DNA of 64,000 nucleotides. Source: Lactobacillus kimbladii (GTDB lineage: Bacteria; Bacillota; Bacilli; Lactobacillales; Lactobacillaceae). Both the position numbers and the translations under genes were made by a program. The DNA lies in contig NZ_KQ034007.1 of NCBI RefSeq assembly GCF_000970755.1, positions 572,240 through 636,239 on the forward strand, read 5' to 3'. The notes under the pieces are model-generated. The model worked only from the letters and a program-made list of their open reading frames with translations, was not told the origin of the DNA and did no database searches. Shown in pieces: positions 44,968 to 54,450 of the stretch (position 1 is the first letter of the stretch; every line of letters begins with the position of its first letter).

Positions 44968-46098
44968 ATGGCAGATATCGGAGATAAATTACGCAGTGCC
45001 AGAGAGGCTAAGGGACTTTCAATTGAAGATATTGAAAAAGCAACCAAAATTCAAGGCAGATATCTGACGGCGATCGAGCAAAACGATTTTGATAAACTTC
45101 CTGGAGATTTTTATGTAAGAGCATTTATCAGACAGTATGCCCAAATAGTCGGTTTGGATGGTAAAAAGCTTTTGAGTGAATATCATGAAGATATTCCTAA
45201 GGCTGAGCCTGATGAATTTGTCGAAGATTCGATTGACAACAAAAGTGAAGAAGTCCGTAAAACTACTAGTAACAAGAAAAAAATATGGCAGGATTACCTG
45301 CCACGAATTATTGTTGGCTTAGGAATAATAGTCGTTATTTTGGTATGTTATGTTGTTTATGCCCATTTTTCTTCTAGTCGCAATCAAAATAACAATACAG
45401 CTGGGGATGTTTCTGTTTCTTCAGATAATGGTAAACGTAAGCAAAAGGTAAAGAAACCTAAAAAGAAAAGCGTTAAAATTAAAGAATTGGCCATAAATCA
45501 ATTTCAGATTACTGGTCTAAAAAATAATCGTAACTTAGTCGTGCGGGCTGGTGATCAAGCTACTACCGTTTCTATTGCAATGAATGGGGTAAACCAAAGT
45601 GGTCAGACATTAACTGCGGGTCAAAAGCATACACTAAGGATTCCTGAAACCGCTCAAACAGTTGTTGTTACATTCAGTAATGCTATTGGAACTTCAGTTA
45701 CAATTGGTGGTAAGAAAGTTCCTTATAATTCTCAGAATTCGAATCTCACTTTGACCTTCTATATCGGTAAGCGTCATAGCAGTCAGAGTAATCAAACTCA
45801 AAACGGCCAGAATAATTCTGGAACCACTAATTATAATTCCGAACATAGTAACTCAAATCATCAAAATCAGAGTCATAATCAAACTGGCGGTCATAGCAAT
45901 AGCAATAACAATAATACTAATGACAATAATCATTCTAGTTCGACCAATAGCCAAGAAAATAATCAAAATAATAACCAGAGTAATCAGAATGGTCAGTCAA
46001 GTCATGACGGCAGTCAGTCAAATAATAATGATCACAGTAGTGAATCTGGTCATTCTGGAAGTAATTCTTCCAGTGGGAATGAAAATAATGAAAGATAA
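44968..46098 (+). CDS. rodZ: RodZ, with a long low-complexity tail
   Basis: A 376-residue protein. An N-terminal helix-turn-helix (about 7-70, LRSAREAKGLSIEDIEKATK) binds MreB, a single membrane segment spans about 111-133, and an extracellular beta domain follows (about 165-265). From residue 267 onward about 110 residues are mostly Asn, Ser, Gln, His and Gly. The core is typical for RodZ in rod-shaped Gram-positive bacteria, which links the elongation machinery to MreB; the tail is much longer than usual. AGAGGT precedes the ATG and pgsA follows. Confidence 0.93.
   Translation: MADIGDKLRSAREAKGLSIEDIEKATKIQGRYLTAIEQNDFDKLPGDFYVRAFIRQYAQIVGLDGKKLLSEYHEDIPKAEPDEFVEDSIDNKSEEVRKTTSNKKKIWQDYLPRIIVGLGIIVVILVCYVVYAHFSSSRNQNNNTAGDVSVSSDNGKRKQKVKKPKKKSVKIKELAINQFQITGLKNNRNLVVRAGDQATTVSIAMNGVNQSGQTLTAGQKHTLRIPETAQTVVVTFSNAIGTSVTIGGKKVPYNSQNSNLTLTFYIGKRHSSQSNQTQNGQNNSGTTNYNSEHSNSNHQNQSHNQTGGHSNSNNNNTNDNNHSSSTNSQENNQNNNQSNQNGQSSHDGSQSNNNDHSSESGHSGSNSSSGNENNER
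45766..46095 (+). repeat. Asn/Ser/Gln/His-rich repetitive coding tract
   Basis: The DNA of the rodZ tail is built of AAT, CAA, AGT, CAT and AAC codons without a strict period. It looks like a locus of slippage-driven growth, and its length may vary between strains. Confidence 0.6.
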
Positions 46099-46121
46099 CT
46101 ATTTTGGAGGAAAAGTTAAGA

Positions 46122-46682
46122 ATGAATTTACCTAATAAGTTAACTGTTTTTAGAATATTATTAATACCAGTTTTTATGTTAATTGTCATTTTTGGTGGCG
46201 ATGCCAGCGTTAAAGTAGCAGGAACAACTGTTTATTGGAAATTAGTCATTGCTGCTGTTGTTTTCGCAGTTGCATCTGCAACCGATTGGTTTGATGGGCA
46301 TATAGCGAGATCACGTAATTTAGTTACCAATTTTGGTAAATTTGCAGACCCGCTCGCAGATAAAATGCTGACTATGACTGCTTTCATAATGTTAATTTCG
46401 TTAAATCTGGCTCCGGCTTGGGTTATCGCTATTATAGTTTGTCGTGAATTGGCAGTAACAGGTTTGCGTTTAATACTGGCAGAAAATAAGGGCCAGGTTA
46501 TGGCTGCAGCCATGCCCGGTAAGATTAAAACTACTTGTCAAATGCTATCAATTATCTTTTTATTAGTTGGAGATTTCTATCATATAGGAACTATTTTACT
46601 ATACATTGCACTAATCTTTACTATTTACTCAGGTTGGGACTATTTCCACAACTCATGGGATGTTTTTGAAGGTTCAATGTAA
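46122..46682 (+). CDS. pgsA: phosphatidylglycerophosphate synthase
   Basis: A 186-residue membrane enzyme that condenses CDP-diacylglycerol with glycerol 3-phosphate, the committed step to phosphatidylglycerol. The CDP-alcohol phosphotransferase motif is clear: DWFDGHIARSRN followed by GKFADPLADKM. ATG at 46122 follows GGAGG by eleven bases. It follows rodZ, as in most Firmicutes, and is followed by a terminator. Confidence 0.93.
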   Translation: MNLPNKLTVFRILLIPVFMLIVIFGGDASVKVAGTTVYWKLVIAAVVFAVASATDWFDGHIARSRNLVTNFGKFADPLADKMLTMTAFIMLISLNLAPAWVIAIIVCRELAVTGLRLILAENKGQVMAAAMPGKIKTTCQMLSIIFLLVGDFYHIGTILLYIALIFTIYSGWDYFHNSWDVFEGSM

Positions 46683-46704
46683 ATTTAATGACAGGTTAAA
46701 TTAG

Positions 46705-46736
46705 GAAAAAGCACTACTATAAGTGGTGCTTTTTTG
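46705..46736 (+). terminator. terminator of pgsA
   Basis: AAAAAGCACTAC and GTGGTGCTTTTTT form a 12-bp stem with one G-T pair. Confidence 0.8.
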
Positions 46737-46842
46737 TGCATGAATTTTAATATAAAAGTCTGTAAAAAATGCTGATTGTTGATTAAGTTACATTTACTTG
46801 TTAGGATTAGATTAAGGGAATATTGGAAAAGGAGGAAATTTT

Positions 46843-48021
46843 ATGGTAGAAAAAGTACCAGCAGTTGAATTTAGGGATGTATCAAAAATATATCCTAAGA
46901 TGAAAAATGCAGCTGTAAAAAATATCAGTTTCAAAATAGAAAAAGGTGATTTTTGCTGCCTGATTGGTACCTCCGGTTCAGGAAAAACTACTTTAATGCG
47001 TATGATAAATCGCATGAATAGTGTAACTAAGGGTGAGGTGCTTGTTGACGGCAAGAACGTTAAAAGTTTTAACCCAGTTAATTTACGGCGACATATAGGT
47101 TATGTTATTCAGAATAATGGTTTAATGCCTCATATGACCATCAGGGAAAATATTATTTTAGTACCCAAATTACTAAAGTGGCCTAAGGACAAGCTTTCTG
47201 GTGAGGCGCAAAAGCTTATTAAAATGGCCGAATTACCTGAGTCGTATTTAGACAGGTATCCTTCAGAGTTATCGGGCGGTCAGCAACAAAGAATTGGAGT
47301 TGTGCGTGCATTAGCGGCAAATCAAAATTTGATATTAATGGATGAGCCCTTTGGTGCACTGGATCCAATAACTCGTGAAAGTTTGCAGAATTTAATTCAA
47401 AATTTACAAGTGCGATTAGGCAAAACAATTGTTTTTGTCACTCATGACATGGATGAGGCATTAAAGCTTGCAACTAAAGTAGTTGTTTTGCATGATGGGC
47501 AGTTGATCCAAGTAGGAACACCCGACCAGATTCTACATCATCCTGCAAATGACTACGTTAAAAGCTTGATCGGTGAAGAGCGCTTGTCAGAAGCAAAATA
47601 TGAAACTGTAAAAGTTAAAAATGTGATGTTGACTAACCCAACTAAAATAGATTTAGGAGCTTCGCTCACTGACGCTTTAACCATGATGAAAGAGCATCGC
47701 GTCGACACTCTTTTAGTCGTTGATAATGGAGACCATCTAAAAGGCTACATTTCAATTGATGATTTGCAACGCAATTACCCTAAAGTAAGTAGTGTCAGTG
47801 ATATTTTGATTACTAAACTGGGTACTGTCGGTCCTGAGGAATATCTGCGTGATAATTTTAGTCGAATTATGAGCCGGAATAAGAGTTACATACCAGTTAC
47901 AGATTCAGATAAAAAATTAGTAGGTATAGTCACTCGTGCTAGTTTGGTAAATGTTGTTTATGAAAAAATATGGGGCGATAAAAGTCACCTGCAAAATTCT
48001 TCAGAAAAAGAGGCGAAATAA
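46843..48021 (+). CDS. opuCA: osmoprotectant ABC transporter, ATP-binding subunit
   Basis: A 392-residue ATPase of the glycine-betaine/carnitine/choline type. Walker [12 protein letters not shown], signature [15 protein letters not shown] and Walker [14 protein letters not shown] are in the first 240 residues; two CBS domains (about 255-375) follow, which sense ionic strength in OpuC and ProV. AAGGAGG stands before the ATG. First of four co-transcribed genes; in Bacillus the same genes are opuCA-D. Confidence 0.93.
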   Translation: MVEKVPAVEFRDVSKIYPKMKNAAVKNISFKIEKGDFCCLIGTSGSGKTTLMRMINRMNSVTKGEVLVDGKNVKSFNPVNLRRHIGYVIQNNGLMPHMTIRENIILVPKLLKWPKDKLSGEAQKLIKMAELPESYLDRYPSELSGGQQQRIGVVRALAANQNLILMDEPFGALDPITRESLQNLIQNLQVRLGKTIVFVTHDMDEALKLATKVVVLHDGQLIQVGTPDQILHHPANDYVKSLIGEERLSEAKYETVKVKNVMLTNPTKIDLGASLTDALTMMKEHRVDTLLVVDNGDHLKGYISIDDLQRNYPKVSSVSDILITKLGTVGPEEYLRDNFSRIMSRNKSYIPVTDSDKKLVGIVTRASLVNVVYEKIWGDKSHLQNSSEKEAK

Positions 48022-48023
48022 TA

Positions 48024-48647
48024 ATGTCAGCCTTTTTTGCACAACATGGTTCAGAATTATTAGTAAAAACCTGGCAACAAATATATATTTCTGCTATTTC
48101 TTTAGGGTTAGGAATAATAGTTGCAATTCCATTAAGCGTTGTATTAATGAAATTTAAGCGAGTTGCTAAAGTGGTGATAGCAATAGCCAGTATGCTGCAA
48201 ACTATACCCGCTTTGGCTTTGCTGGCGATAATGATACCGTTTTTTGGTGTTGGCAAAGTACCAGCAATCATTGCTCTTTTTCTTTATAGTTTAATGCCCA
48301 TTTTACGTAACACTTACGTAGGACTAACTGATGTTAATCAAGATACAATTGACTCTGCTAGAGGTTTAGGCATGACTAATATGCAGCTTATTTTAAAAGT
48401 TGATATTCCTTTAGCAATGCCCGTAATTATGGCAGGAATCAGACTTTCTGCAATTTATGTAATTGCCTGGGCAACGCTTGCTTCATATATTGGTGCTGGC
48501 GGATTAGGAGACTTTATTTTTAATGGACTCAGCCTCTATCAAACGGATTTGATTTTTGGAGGAACGATTCCAGTAATTATTTTGGCACTTCTTACGGATT
48601 ACCTATTGGGTAAGCTGGAACGTAAGCTGACTCCAAAAGGAATATAA
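48024..48647 (+). CDS. opuCB: osmoprotectant ABC transporter permease 1
   Basis: A 207-residue permease with about six segments and the inner-membrane motif [29 protein letters not shown] around residue 113, here given in part, which docks on the ATPase. ATPase and permease genes are two bases apart. The binding protein gene follows. Confidence 0.93.
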   Translation: MSAFFAQHGSELLVKTWQQIYISAISLGLGIIVAIPLSVVLMKFKRVAKVVIAIASMLQTIPALALLAIMIPFFGVGKVPAIIALFLYSLMPILRNTYVGLTDVNQDTIDSARGLGMTNMQLILKVDIPLAMPVIMAGIRLSAIYVIAWATLASYIGAGGLGDFIFNGLSLYQTDLIFGGTIPVIILALLTDYLLGKLERKLTPKGI

Positions 48648-48660
48648 GGAGGTGTTCATC

Positions 48661-49596
48661 GTGAAAAAGTATTTGCAAAAAATATTGTTGATGATAACCG
48701 CCTTGCTCATAATGCTTACTGCTAGTGCTTGTGGTTTACCCGGACTTTCTGATAGTCAGGGCAGTGAAAAAAATATTAGAATTACGGCCCTGACAACCAC
48801 TGAGTCGCAAATTATGGCTAATATTGTTGCCCAATTAATTGAGCACGAGACTTCATATAAGACTTCTATTGTTAATAATTTGGGGTCTGCACCGATGCAG
48901 CACCAGGCTTTGTATCGTCATGATGCTGATATTCAAGCAGCTGCGTATGATGGTGGCGAGTTAACAGCTAATTTGCTGTTACCTGCGATTAAAGATTCCA
49001 AAAAGGCAAATGATACAGTTCGCAAAGAAGTAAAAAAGAGATGGGACCAAACCTATTTGCATACCTATGGTTTTGCTAATAATTATGCCTTTATGGTTAG
49101 AGCAAAAGATCAAAAGAAATATCATCTTTATAAAATTTCAGATTTAAAGAAAGTTAAAGACAAATTTTCTTTTGGTGTAGCATCCGAGTGGGTAAATGCT
49201 CCAGGAGTGGGTTATCCAGCTTTCCAAACAGCTTACGGAATGACTTTTGCTAAAGCCCATCCTATGAACATTGGTTTAGTTTATTCTGCTTTGAATAGTG
49301 GGAAAATGGATGTTATTTTGGGCTATTCAACAGATGGTCGAATTGACAGCTATAATTTACATCTCCTAAAAGATGATAAGCATTTCTTTCCACCATATAA
49401 TTGTGGGATGTTAATCAATAATTATTTATTGCGTGAGCATCCTGAATTAAAACCAATACTGACTAGACTAGTTGGCAATGTGAGTGTGCATGATATTCGT
49501 AAAATGAATTTTCAAGTTGATGACAAGTTGCTTGAGCCGTCTATTGTTGCACATCAATTTTTAGTAAAACATAATTACTTTAGGGGGGAGAAATAA
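48661..49596 (+). CDS. opuCC: osmoprotectant ABC transporter, lipoprotein binding subunit
   Basis: A 311-residue lipoprotein. Signal peptide residues 1-23 end in a lipobox-like TASAC; the Cys is lipidated and the rest lies outside the membrane. The body is of the OpuAC family (GLP motif start, KWRWEL-like aromatic residues replaced). Aromatic cage residues for the quaternary ammonium group cannot be placed with certainty. A GTG start at 48661 is chosen after AGGAGGTG. Glycine betaine, carnitine or choline are the likely ligands. Confidence 0.9.
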   Translation: MKKYLQKILLMITALLIMLTASACGLPGLSDSQGSEKNIRITALTTTESQIMANIVAQLIEHETSYKTSIVNNLGSAPMQHQALYRHDADIQAAAYDGGELTANLLLPAIKDSKKANDTVRKEVKKRWDQTYLHTYGFANNYAFMVRAKDQKKYHLYKISDLKKVKDKFSFGVASEWVNAPGVGYPAFQTAYGMTFAKAHPMNIGLVYSALNSGKMDVILGYSTDGRIDSYNLHLLKDDKHFFPPYNCGMLINNYLLREHPELKPILTRLVGNVSVHDIRKMNFQVDDKLLEPSIVAHQFLVKHNYFRGEK

Positions 49597-50261
49597 TGTC
49601 TCATTTATCATTGTGGCAGCAATTTATTTATTATTATGTCCATAATGGCAGTTATGTATTAGAACAATTTAATCGTACTTTCCTCATTTCAATCTATGGG
49701 GTCCTATTTGCTGCAATTATAGGTATTCCAGTGGGAATTTTTATTTCTCGCAATGGCCATTTAGGTGATTTTGTTGTTGAAATTGCTAACTTTATCCAAA
49801 CAATCCCATCTTTGGCTCTTTTATCCATCGTAATGATTGGCTTAGGCTTGGGCGTTATGACTGTTATCGTAACTGTTACGCTTTATTCACTTTTGCCTAT
49901 TATTAAAAACACATATACTGGTATGAGTAATGTTAATAAAAACGTTATTGATTCCGGAAAAGGAATGGGTATGACAAAGTTGCAGCTGCTTTACATGGTC
50001 CGTTTGCCCTTATCAATGTCAGTTATTATAGCTGGTTTAAAAAATGCTTTGGTCATAGCTATTGGTATCACTTCAATTGGTTCGTTCGTTGGAGCAGGTG
50101 GCTTAGGGGACATTATTATTCGCGGCACTAATGCTACTAACGGCAGTGCAATTATACTGGCTGGTGCCCTTCCTACAGCATTAATGGCGATTTTGGCAGA
50201 TGTCATTTTGAATTTTTTGCAGAAAATATTACAACCAAAGGGATTAAAAAAGGCAAACTAA
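49596..50261 (+). CDS. opuCD: osmoprotectant ABC transporter permease 2
   Basis: A 221-residue permease, the second of the pair, with about six segments and the docking loop GKGMGMTKLQLLYMVRLPL. Its ATG overlaps the stop of opuCC by one base. It completes the four-gene transporter. No terminator is clear before recA. Confidence 0.93.
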   Translation: MSHLSLWQQFIYYYVHNGSYVLEQFNRTFLISIYGVLFAAIIGIPVGIFISRNGHLGDFVVEIANFIQTIPSLALLSIVMIGLGLGVMTVIVTVTLYSLLPIIKNTYTGMSNVNKNVIDSGKGMGMTKLQLLYMVRLPLSMSVIIAGLKNALVIAIGITSIGSFVGAGGLGDIIIRGTNATNGSAIILAGALPTALMAILADVILNFLQKILQPKGLKKAN

Positions 50262-50309
50262 AAAAGTTTTTGGCAATTTTTACGTAATTATTATTGTGAA
50301 TAAAATTAA

Positions 50310-50323
50310 TAAACATTTGTTCG
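50310..50323 (+). promoter_or_regulatory. candidate LexA box of recA
   Basis: The 14 bases TAAACATTTGTTCG match CGAAC-N4-GTTCG except at the first two positions. They lie ten bases before the -35 box of recA. Confidence 0.5.
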
Positions 50324-50332
50324 CCTTTTTTC

Positions 50333-50362
50333 TTGCAAATATACACTAAAGCAAAGTATAAT
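50333..50362 (+). promoter_or_regulatory. recA promoter
   Basis: TTGCAA (50333-50338) and TATAAT (50357-50362), 18 bases apart, upstream of the recA TTG start. Confidence 0.65.
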
Positions 50363-50408
50363 TATTACGTATTAAAATGATAAAACTATTTATAGGAGGA
50401 CAAGAGTC

Positions 50409-51521
50409 TTGGCCAAAGATGAAAAACAAGCTGCATTGGAAAATGCACTTAAGAAAATTGAAAAGAATTTTGGTAAAGGCGCCGTCATGCGAATGGGCGA
50501 TAAGGCCGACACCAAAATTTCGACTGTTCCTTCAGGTTCGCTTGCTCTTGATGCGGCCTTGGGAGTTGGCGGCTATCCCCGTGGTAGGATTGTAGAGATT
50601 TATGGACCAGAGTCTTCTGGTAAAACGACAGTTGCTTTACATGCGGTCGCTGAAGTGCAAAAAAGAGGTGGCACCGCTGCTTATATTGACGCTGAAAATG
50701 CCATGGATCCTGCTTATGCAGAAGCACTAGGTGTTGATGTTGATTCGTTAATTTTATCCCAGCCTAACACTGGTGAAGAAGGATTACAGATTGCGGATAC
50801 ATTGATTACGAGTGGTGCGATTGACATTTTAGTAGTTGATTCAGTTGCTGCACTTGTGCCACAAGCTGAAATTGATGGCGAGATGGGTGACAGTCATGTC
50901 GGACTGCAAGCCCGTTTAATGAGTCAAGCATTGCGTAAACTTTCAGGTAATATTAATAAGACCAAAACCATAGCAATTTTTATTAATCAAATCCGTGAAA
51001 AAGTTGGGATCATGTTTGGTAATCCTGAAACTACACCAGGTGGTCGTGCACTTAAGTTTTATGCTACTATTCGGCTAGAAATTAGGAGAGCAGAAAAAAT
51101 TAAACAAACTGGTGGTGAAATCACTGGTAACCGCGTAAAAATCAAAGTTGTTAAGAATAAAGTTGCTCCACCTTTTAAAGTTGCCGAAGTTGATATGATG
51201 TACGGCAAAGGTATCTCGCAAAGTGGTGAACTTCTAGACATGGCTGCTGACAAGGACATTATTGCTAAAGCTGGTTCTTGGTATTCATATCATGATGAAC
51301 GAATTGGGCAAGGACGAGAAAATGCCAAAAAGTATCTTGAAGATCATCCTGATGTTTATGATGATGTTCAAAAACAAGTTCGTCAGGCTTTCGGCATTGA
51401 TGAAGAATCCGTAGCTGAAAGAGAAGATCCAGAAAAAATAAAAGAGAAAAAAGCTAAAGAAGTTGCAAGCAAAGAAAAGGAAGCTTCTGCTAAAAAAGAA
51501 GCTGACAGCAAAAGTAGCTAA
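50409..51521 (+). CDS. recA: recombinase RecA
   Basis: A 370-residue recombinase with Walker [10 protein letters not shown], the [12 protein letters not shown]-like L1 region and loop [13 protein letters not shown] (L2). It forms filaments on single-stranded DNA, drives strand exchange and induces the SOS response. The C-terminal tail is rich in Lys, Glu and Ala. The start is TTG, after GGAGGA. Its usual neighbour cinA is not upstream; the opuC operon is there. RNase Y follows after a terminator. Confidence 0.97.
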   Translation: MAKDEKQAALENALKKIEKNFGKGAVMRMGDKADTKISTVPSGSLALDAALGVGGYPRGRIVEIYGPESSGKTTVALHAVAEVQKRGGTAAYIDAENAMDPAYAEALGVDVDSLILSQPNTGEEGLQIADTLITSGAIDILVVDSVAALVPQAEIDGEMGDSHVGLQARLMSQALRKLSGNINKTKTIAIFINQIREKVGIMFGNPETTPGGRALKFYATIRLEIRRAEKIKQTGGEITGNRVKIKVVKNKVAPPFKVAEVDMMYGKGISQSGELLDMAADKDIIAKAGSWYSYHDERIGQGRENAKKYLEDHPDVYDDVQKQVRQAFGIDEESVAEREDPEKIKEKKAKEVASKEKEASAKKEADSKSS

Positions 51522-51535
51522 TTATGAGGAAATAG

Positions 51536-51570
51536 ACCTTGACCTGTGAAAACTGGTTGAGGTTTTTTTC
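51536..51570 (+). terminator. terminator of recA
   Basis: ACCTTGACC pairs with GGTTGAGGT (two G-T pairs), followed by seven T. Confidence 0.7.
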
Positions 51571-51654
51571 TTGTCGTTTGACATAATCCCTGTGGTTCTT
51601 TATCATTAATATTGTGTGAATAATCTAAAAAAATAAAAAAAGGCGATAGAAATC

Positions 51655-53286
51655 ATGATGAGTAAATTTTTGATTCCCGTCGCGATTGCTATTATTTCAA
51701 TTATAGTAGGCATAGTTGTAGGATACGCTATACGTAAAAACATTTGGGAAAAGAAAGCCCAAAATGCTCAAAACGATGCCGATCATATTTTAACCGAAGC
51801 AAAAGCACGAGTCGATGCTGCTAAGGCAGAAGTCAATGCACAAAAGCAGGCAGCTGACGCTATCAAACAAAGTGCGCAAAACACCAAAAAAGAAAAAATT
51901 CTTGAAGCTCAAGAACAAATTCAAGATTATCGACAAAAAGTTGAAGATGAATTAAACGACAAACGTGATACAATAGCACGTGATCAAAATCGCTTAACGC
52001 AACGAGAGGATACTCTTGATCATAAAAACTCTTTGCTAAAAGAAAAAGAGGATGATTTAGCTAAAAAAGACCAACAGCTAGAAAATAAGCAAACTGAATT
52101 AACCACTAAGTTGCAAAAGGCAGATGAATTAGTCGAACAGACTACACAAAAGCTATATGAAGTTGCTCACTTGGACAAGGAGCAGGCACAAAAGCTTGTT
52201 TTAAATCAATTGTCAGACCAATTAGTTAAAGAACGAGCAGAAATGATTAGTAATAGCAATCAAGAAGTGAAAGCTAAAGCTGACCATTATGCACGTAAAA
52301 TAATTATTGATGCTATCCAAAGCAGTTCTGCTGATACGGTAGCTGAAACTACGGTATCAGTAGTTGATTTGCCTAATGAGGAAATGAAAGGCCGAATTAT
52401 CGGTCGTGAAGGGCGCAATATCAGATCTTTTGAAGCGCTAACGGGAGTGGATCTAATTATTGATGATACTCCTAAAGTTGTGACACTAAGTGGTTTTGAT
52501 GCCATTAGACGTGAAATTGCAAAAAGGGCAATGGAACGTTTAATTAAAGACGGAAGAATTCACCCAGCTAGAATTGAAGAGACAGTTGATAAAGCTCGTA
52601 AAGAAGTTAATGATGATATTTACGAAGCTGGCGAAAGCGCTCTAATGGAACTGGGGATTCACAAAATGAATCCGGAGTTGGTCAAAATATTGGGTAGACT
52701 CAAGTACCGGACATCATATGGTCAAAACGTTTTGGGTCATTCGATTGAAGTTGCAAAACTAGCTGGAACAATGGCTGCGGAGCTTGGATTAAATGAGAAA
52801 TTAGCGGTTCGCGCGGGATTATTACACGATATTGGAAAAGCAGTCGACCATGATATTGAAGGTTCACACGTTGAAATAGGCGTGGAATTGACCAGGAAAT
52901 ATCATGAGCCGGATGTGGTTGTTAATGCAATTGCAGCACACCATGGGGATGTGCCGAAGCTATCATTTATTGCTGAACTGGTAGTTGCAGCAGATACAAT
53001 TTCTTCTGCAAGACCTGGTGCTAGAAGCGAGAGTTTGGAAAACTACATTAGAAGACTTACTGACCTGGAAGAAATAGCTAACAGGTATGAGGGGGTTAAG
53101 CAGGCATATGCTATTCAGGCTGGACGTGAAGTCCGCGTAATGGTTGAGCCTGATAAGATTTCAGATGATCGGATTACAGTATTGGCACGAGACATTCGTA
53201 ACCAAATTGAAAAAGAACTTGATTACCCGGGTAATATTAAAATAACAGTTATTCGTGAAAAGCGTGCTGTAACAATTGCAAAATAA
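51655..53286 (+). CDS. rny: ribonuclease Y
   Basis: A 543-residue endoribonuclease anchored by one N-terminal membrane segment (about 5-25), followed by a long coiled coil (about 30-200), a KH domain ([19 protein letters not shown]) and an HD domain with [10 protein letters not shown] as metal site. It starts mRNA decay in Firmicutes. Two ATG codons in a row stand at the start; the first is taken. AAGGCGAT lies upstream. Monocistronic with its own terminator. Confidence 0.96.
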   Translation: MMSKFLIPVAIAIISIIVGIVVGYAIRKNIWEKKAQNAQNDADHILTEAKARVDAAKAEVNAQKQAADAIKQSAQNTKKEKILEAQEQIQDYRQKVEDELNDKRDTIARDQNRLTQREDTLDHKNSLLKEKEDDLAKKDQQLENKQTELTTKLQKADELVEQTTQKLYEVAHLDKEQAQKLVLNQLSDQLVKERAEMISNSNQEVKAKADHYARKIIIDAIQSSSADTVAETTVSVVDLPNEEMKGRIIGREGRNIRSFEALTGVDLIIDDTPKVVTLSGFDAIRREIAKRAMERLIKDGRIHPARIEETVDKARKEVNDDIYEAGESALMELGIHKMNPELVKILGRLKYRTSYGQNVLGHSIEVAKLAGTMAAELGLNEKLAVRAGLLHDIGKAVDHDIEGSHVEIGVELTRKYHEPDVVVNAIAAHHGDVPKLSFIAELVVAADTISSARPGARSESLENYIRRLTDLEEIANRYEGVKQAYAIQAGREVRVMVEPDKISDDRITVLARDIRNQIEKELDYPGNIKITVIREKRAVTIAK

Positions 53287-53290
53287 AGTA

Positions 53291-53323
53291 TAAGGTTGAA
53301 TTTTAAAAATTCAGCCTTTTTTG
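53291..53323 (+). terminator. terminator of rny
   Basis: AAGGTTGAATTT pairs with AAATTCAGCCTT, followed by a T tract. Confidence 0.85.
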
Positions 53324-53443
53324 TTTATTTCTTTTTTATAAATATGACTAAAAAGTGGCGTATTTTAACATATATTATCGTAAAGAAACATATTTTGCTA
53401 AAATGAAAGGGTATACAATTGAAATTGAATGGAGGAAACTGCT

Positions 53444-54436
53444 GTGAATCAAAAAATAACAATTGAGCTGAAAGATTTTTTGCAAGAGCTAGGGTATCCA
53501 TTTGATTCTATTTCGGGGTTACTTGATTCCAGCGTTATGGACAAATATCTCAATGCCAAGTGGATTAAGAATTCGCATGTATTTGAGGTGCTTGATAGAA
53601 AAGCAAGTGATGAGCAGTTGCTGGCTTGCAGCGATGTCCGAAATTTTTACCAGTTTGTTCCTCCATATTTTGCTGCATTATCAAGCATAAACGGAATACA
53701 AGCAATTTCCCGTTTGGCAACTTACCAGCAGCTTATAGGACCAATCGAAATGGGAAGATTTAAAGAAGGTGAAAATTTAAGAATCCATATTAGATATTTA
53801 GATCAATATCGTAAATACTCACGATTTAGTTTACTGGTTGATCAAATTTCTCTGGTTAGTCTGATTAGAGCAGGAACAAATAAAACTATTATCCCTGTGT
53901 CTATTGGTAGTAAATACAAATATGGATCAAAAATTAATAGTTATTTAGGCATTAAAGGTCAAAATAGTTTAGATAATTATTTGGTGTTTAGAAAGTGTGA
54001 TTTAGAACAACCTTTTATAACTAAGAACGATGTAATGTGGAACTTTATTGAACCCGGTTTAAAAAAGTACATTAAAAAATTAAATATTAATCCTCCAATT
54101 TCAGCCGTTGTGCAAAACACTCTTTTTAAGCTGATTGCTGGTGGTAATTTTCAGCTAAAAGATGTAGCAAATAAACTGGGTATTTCTTCACGGACCTTGC
54201 AAAGATGGCTGCAAAATGAGGGTACTACATTTAAAAAGCAACTCAGTATTGTGCAAAAAATTTTGGCACAAAATCTGCTTCAAGATAAAACTTTAAATAC
54301 TGCTGAAGTAAGTTTTTTAGTTGGTTTTAACAGTGTTGCCTCATTTTATAAGGCTTTTAAGAAGTGGTCCGGGGTAACAGTCAGAGAGTACCGACTGCAA
54401 AAAATTTTACAATCTAATAGCATTAATGCAATTTAA
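53444..54436 (+). CDS. AraC-family transcriptional regulator
   Basis: A 330-residue regulator. The N-terminal 200 residues resemble the ligand-binding part of AraC-type regulators with Arabinose_bd; the C-terminal HTH_18 domain (about 235-325) shows LKDVANKLGISSRTLQRWLQ and the second helix pair with VSFLVGFNSVASFYKAFKKW. GTG at 53444 is chosen, after GGAGG; an ATG at 53429 overlaps that site. It is 14 bases upstream of two flavin reductase genes, which it probably controls; the inducer is unknown. Confidence 0.85.
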   Translation: MNQKITIELKDFLQELGYPFDSISGLLDSSVMDKYLNAKWIKNSHVFEVLDRKASDEQLLACSDVRNFYQFVPPYFAALSSINGIQAISRLATYQQLIGPIEMGRFKEGENLRIHIRYLDQYRKYSRFSLLVDQISLVSLIRAGTNKTIIPVSIGSKYKYGSKINSYLGIKGQNSLDNYLVFRKCDLEQPFITKNDVMWNFIEPGLKKYIKKLNINPPISAVVQNTLFKLIAGGNFQLKDVANKLGISSRTLQRWLQNEGTTFKKQLSIVQKILAQNLLQDKTLNTAEVSFLVGFNSVASFYKAFKKWSGVTVREYRLQKILQSNSINAI

Positions 54437-54450
54437 TTTGGGAGAAAAAA

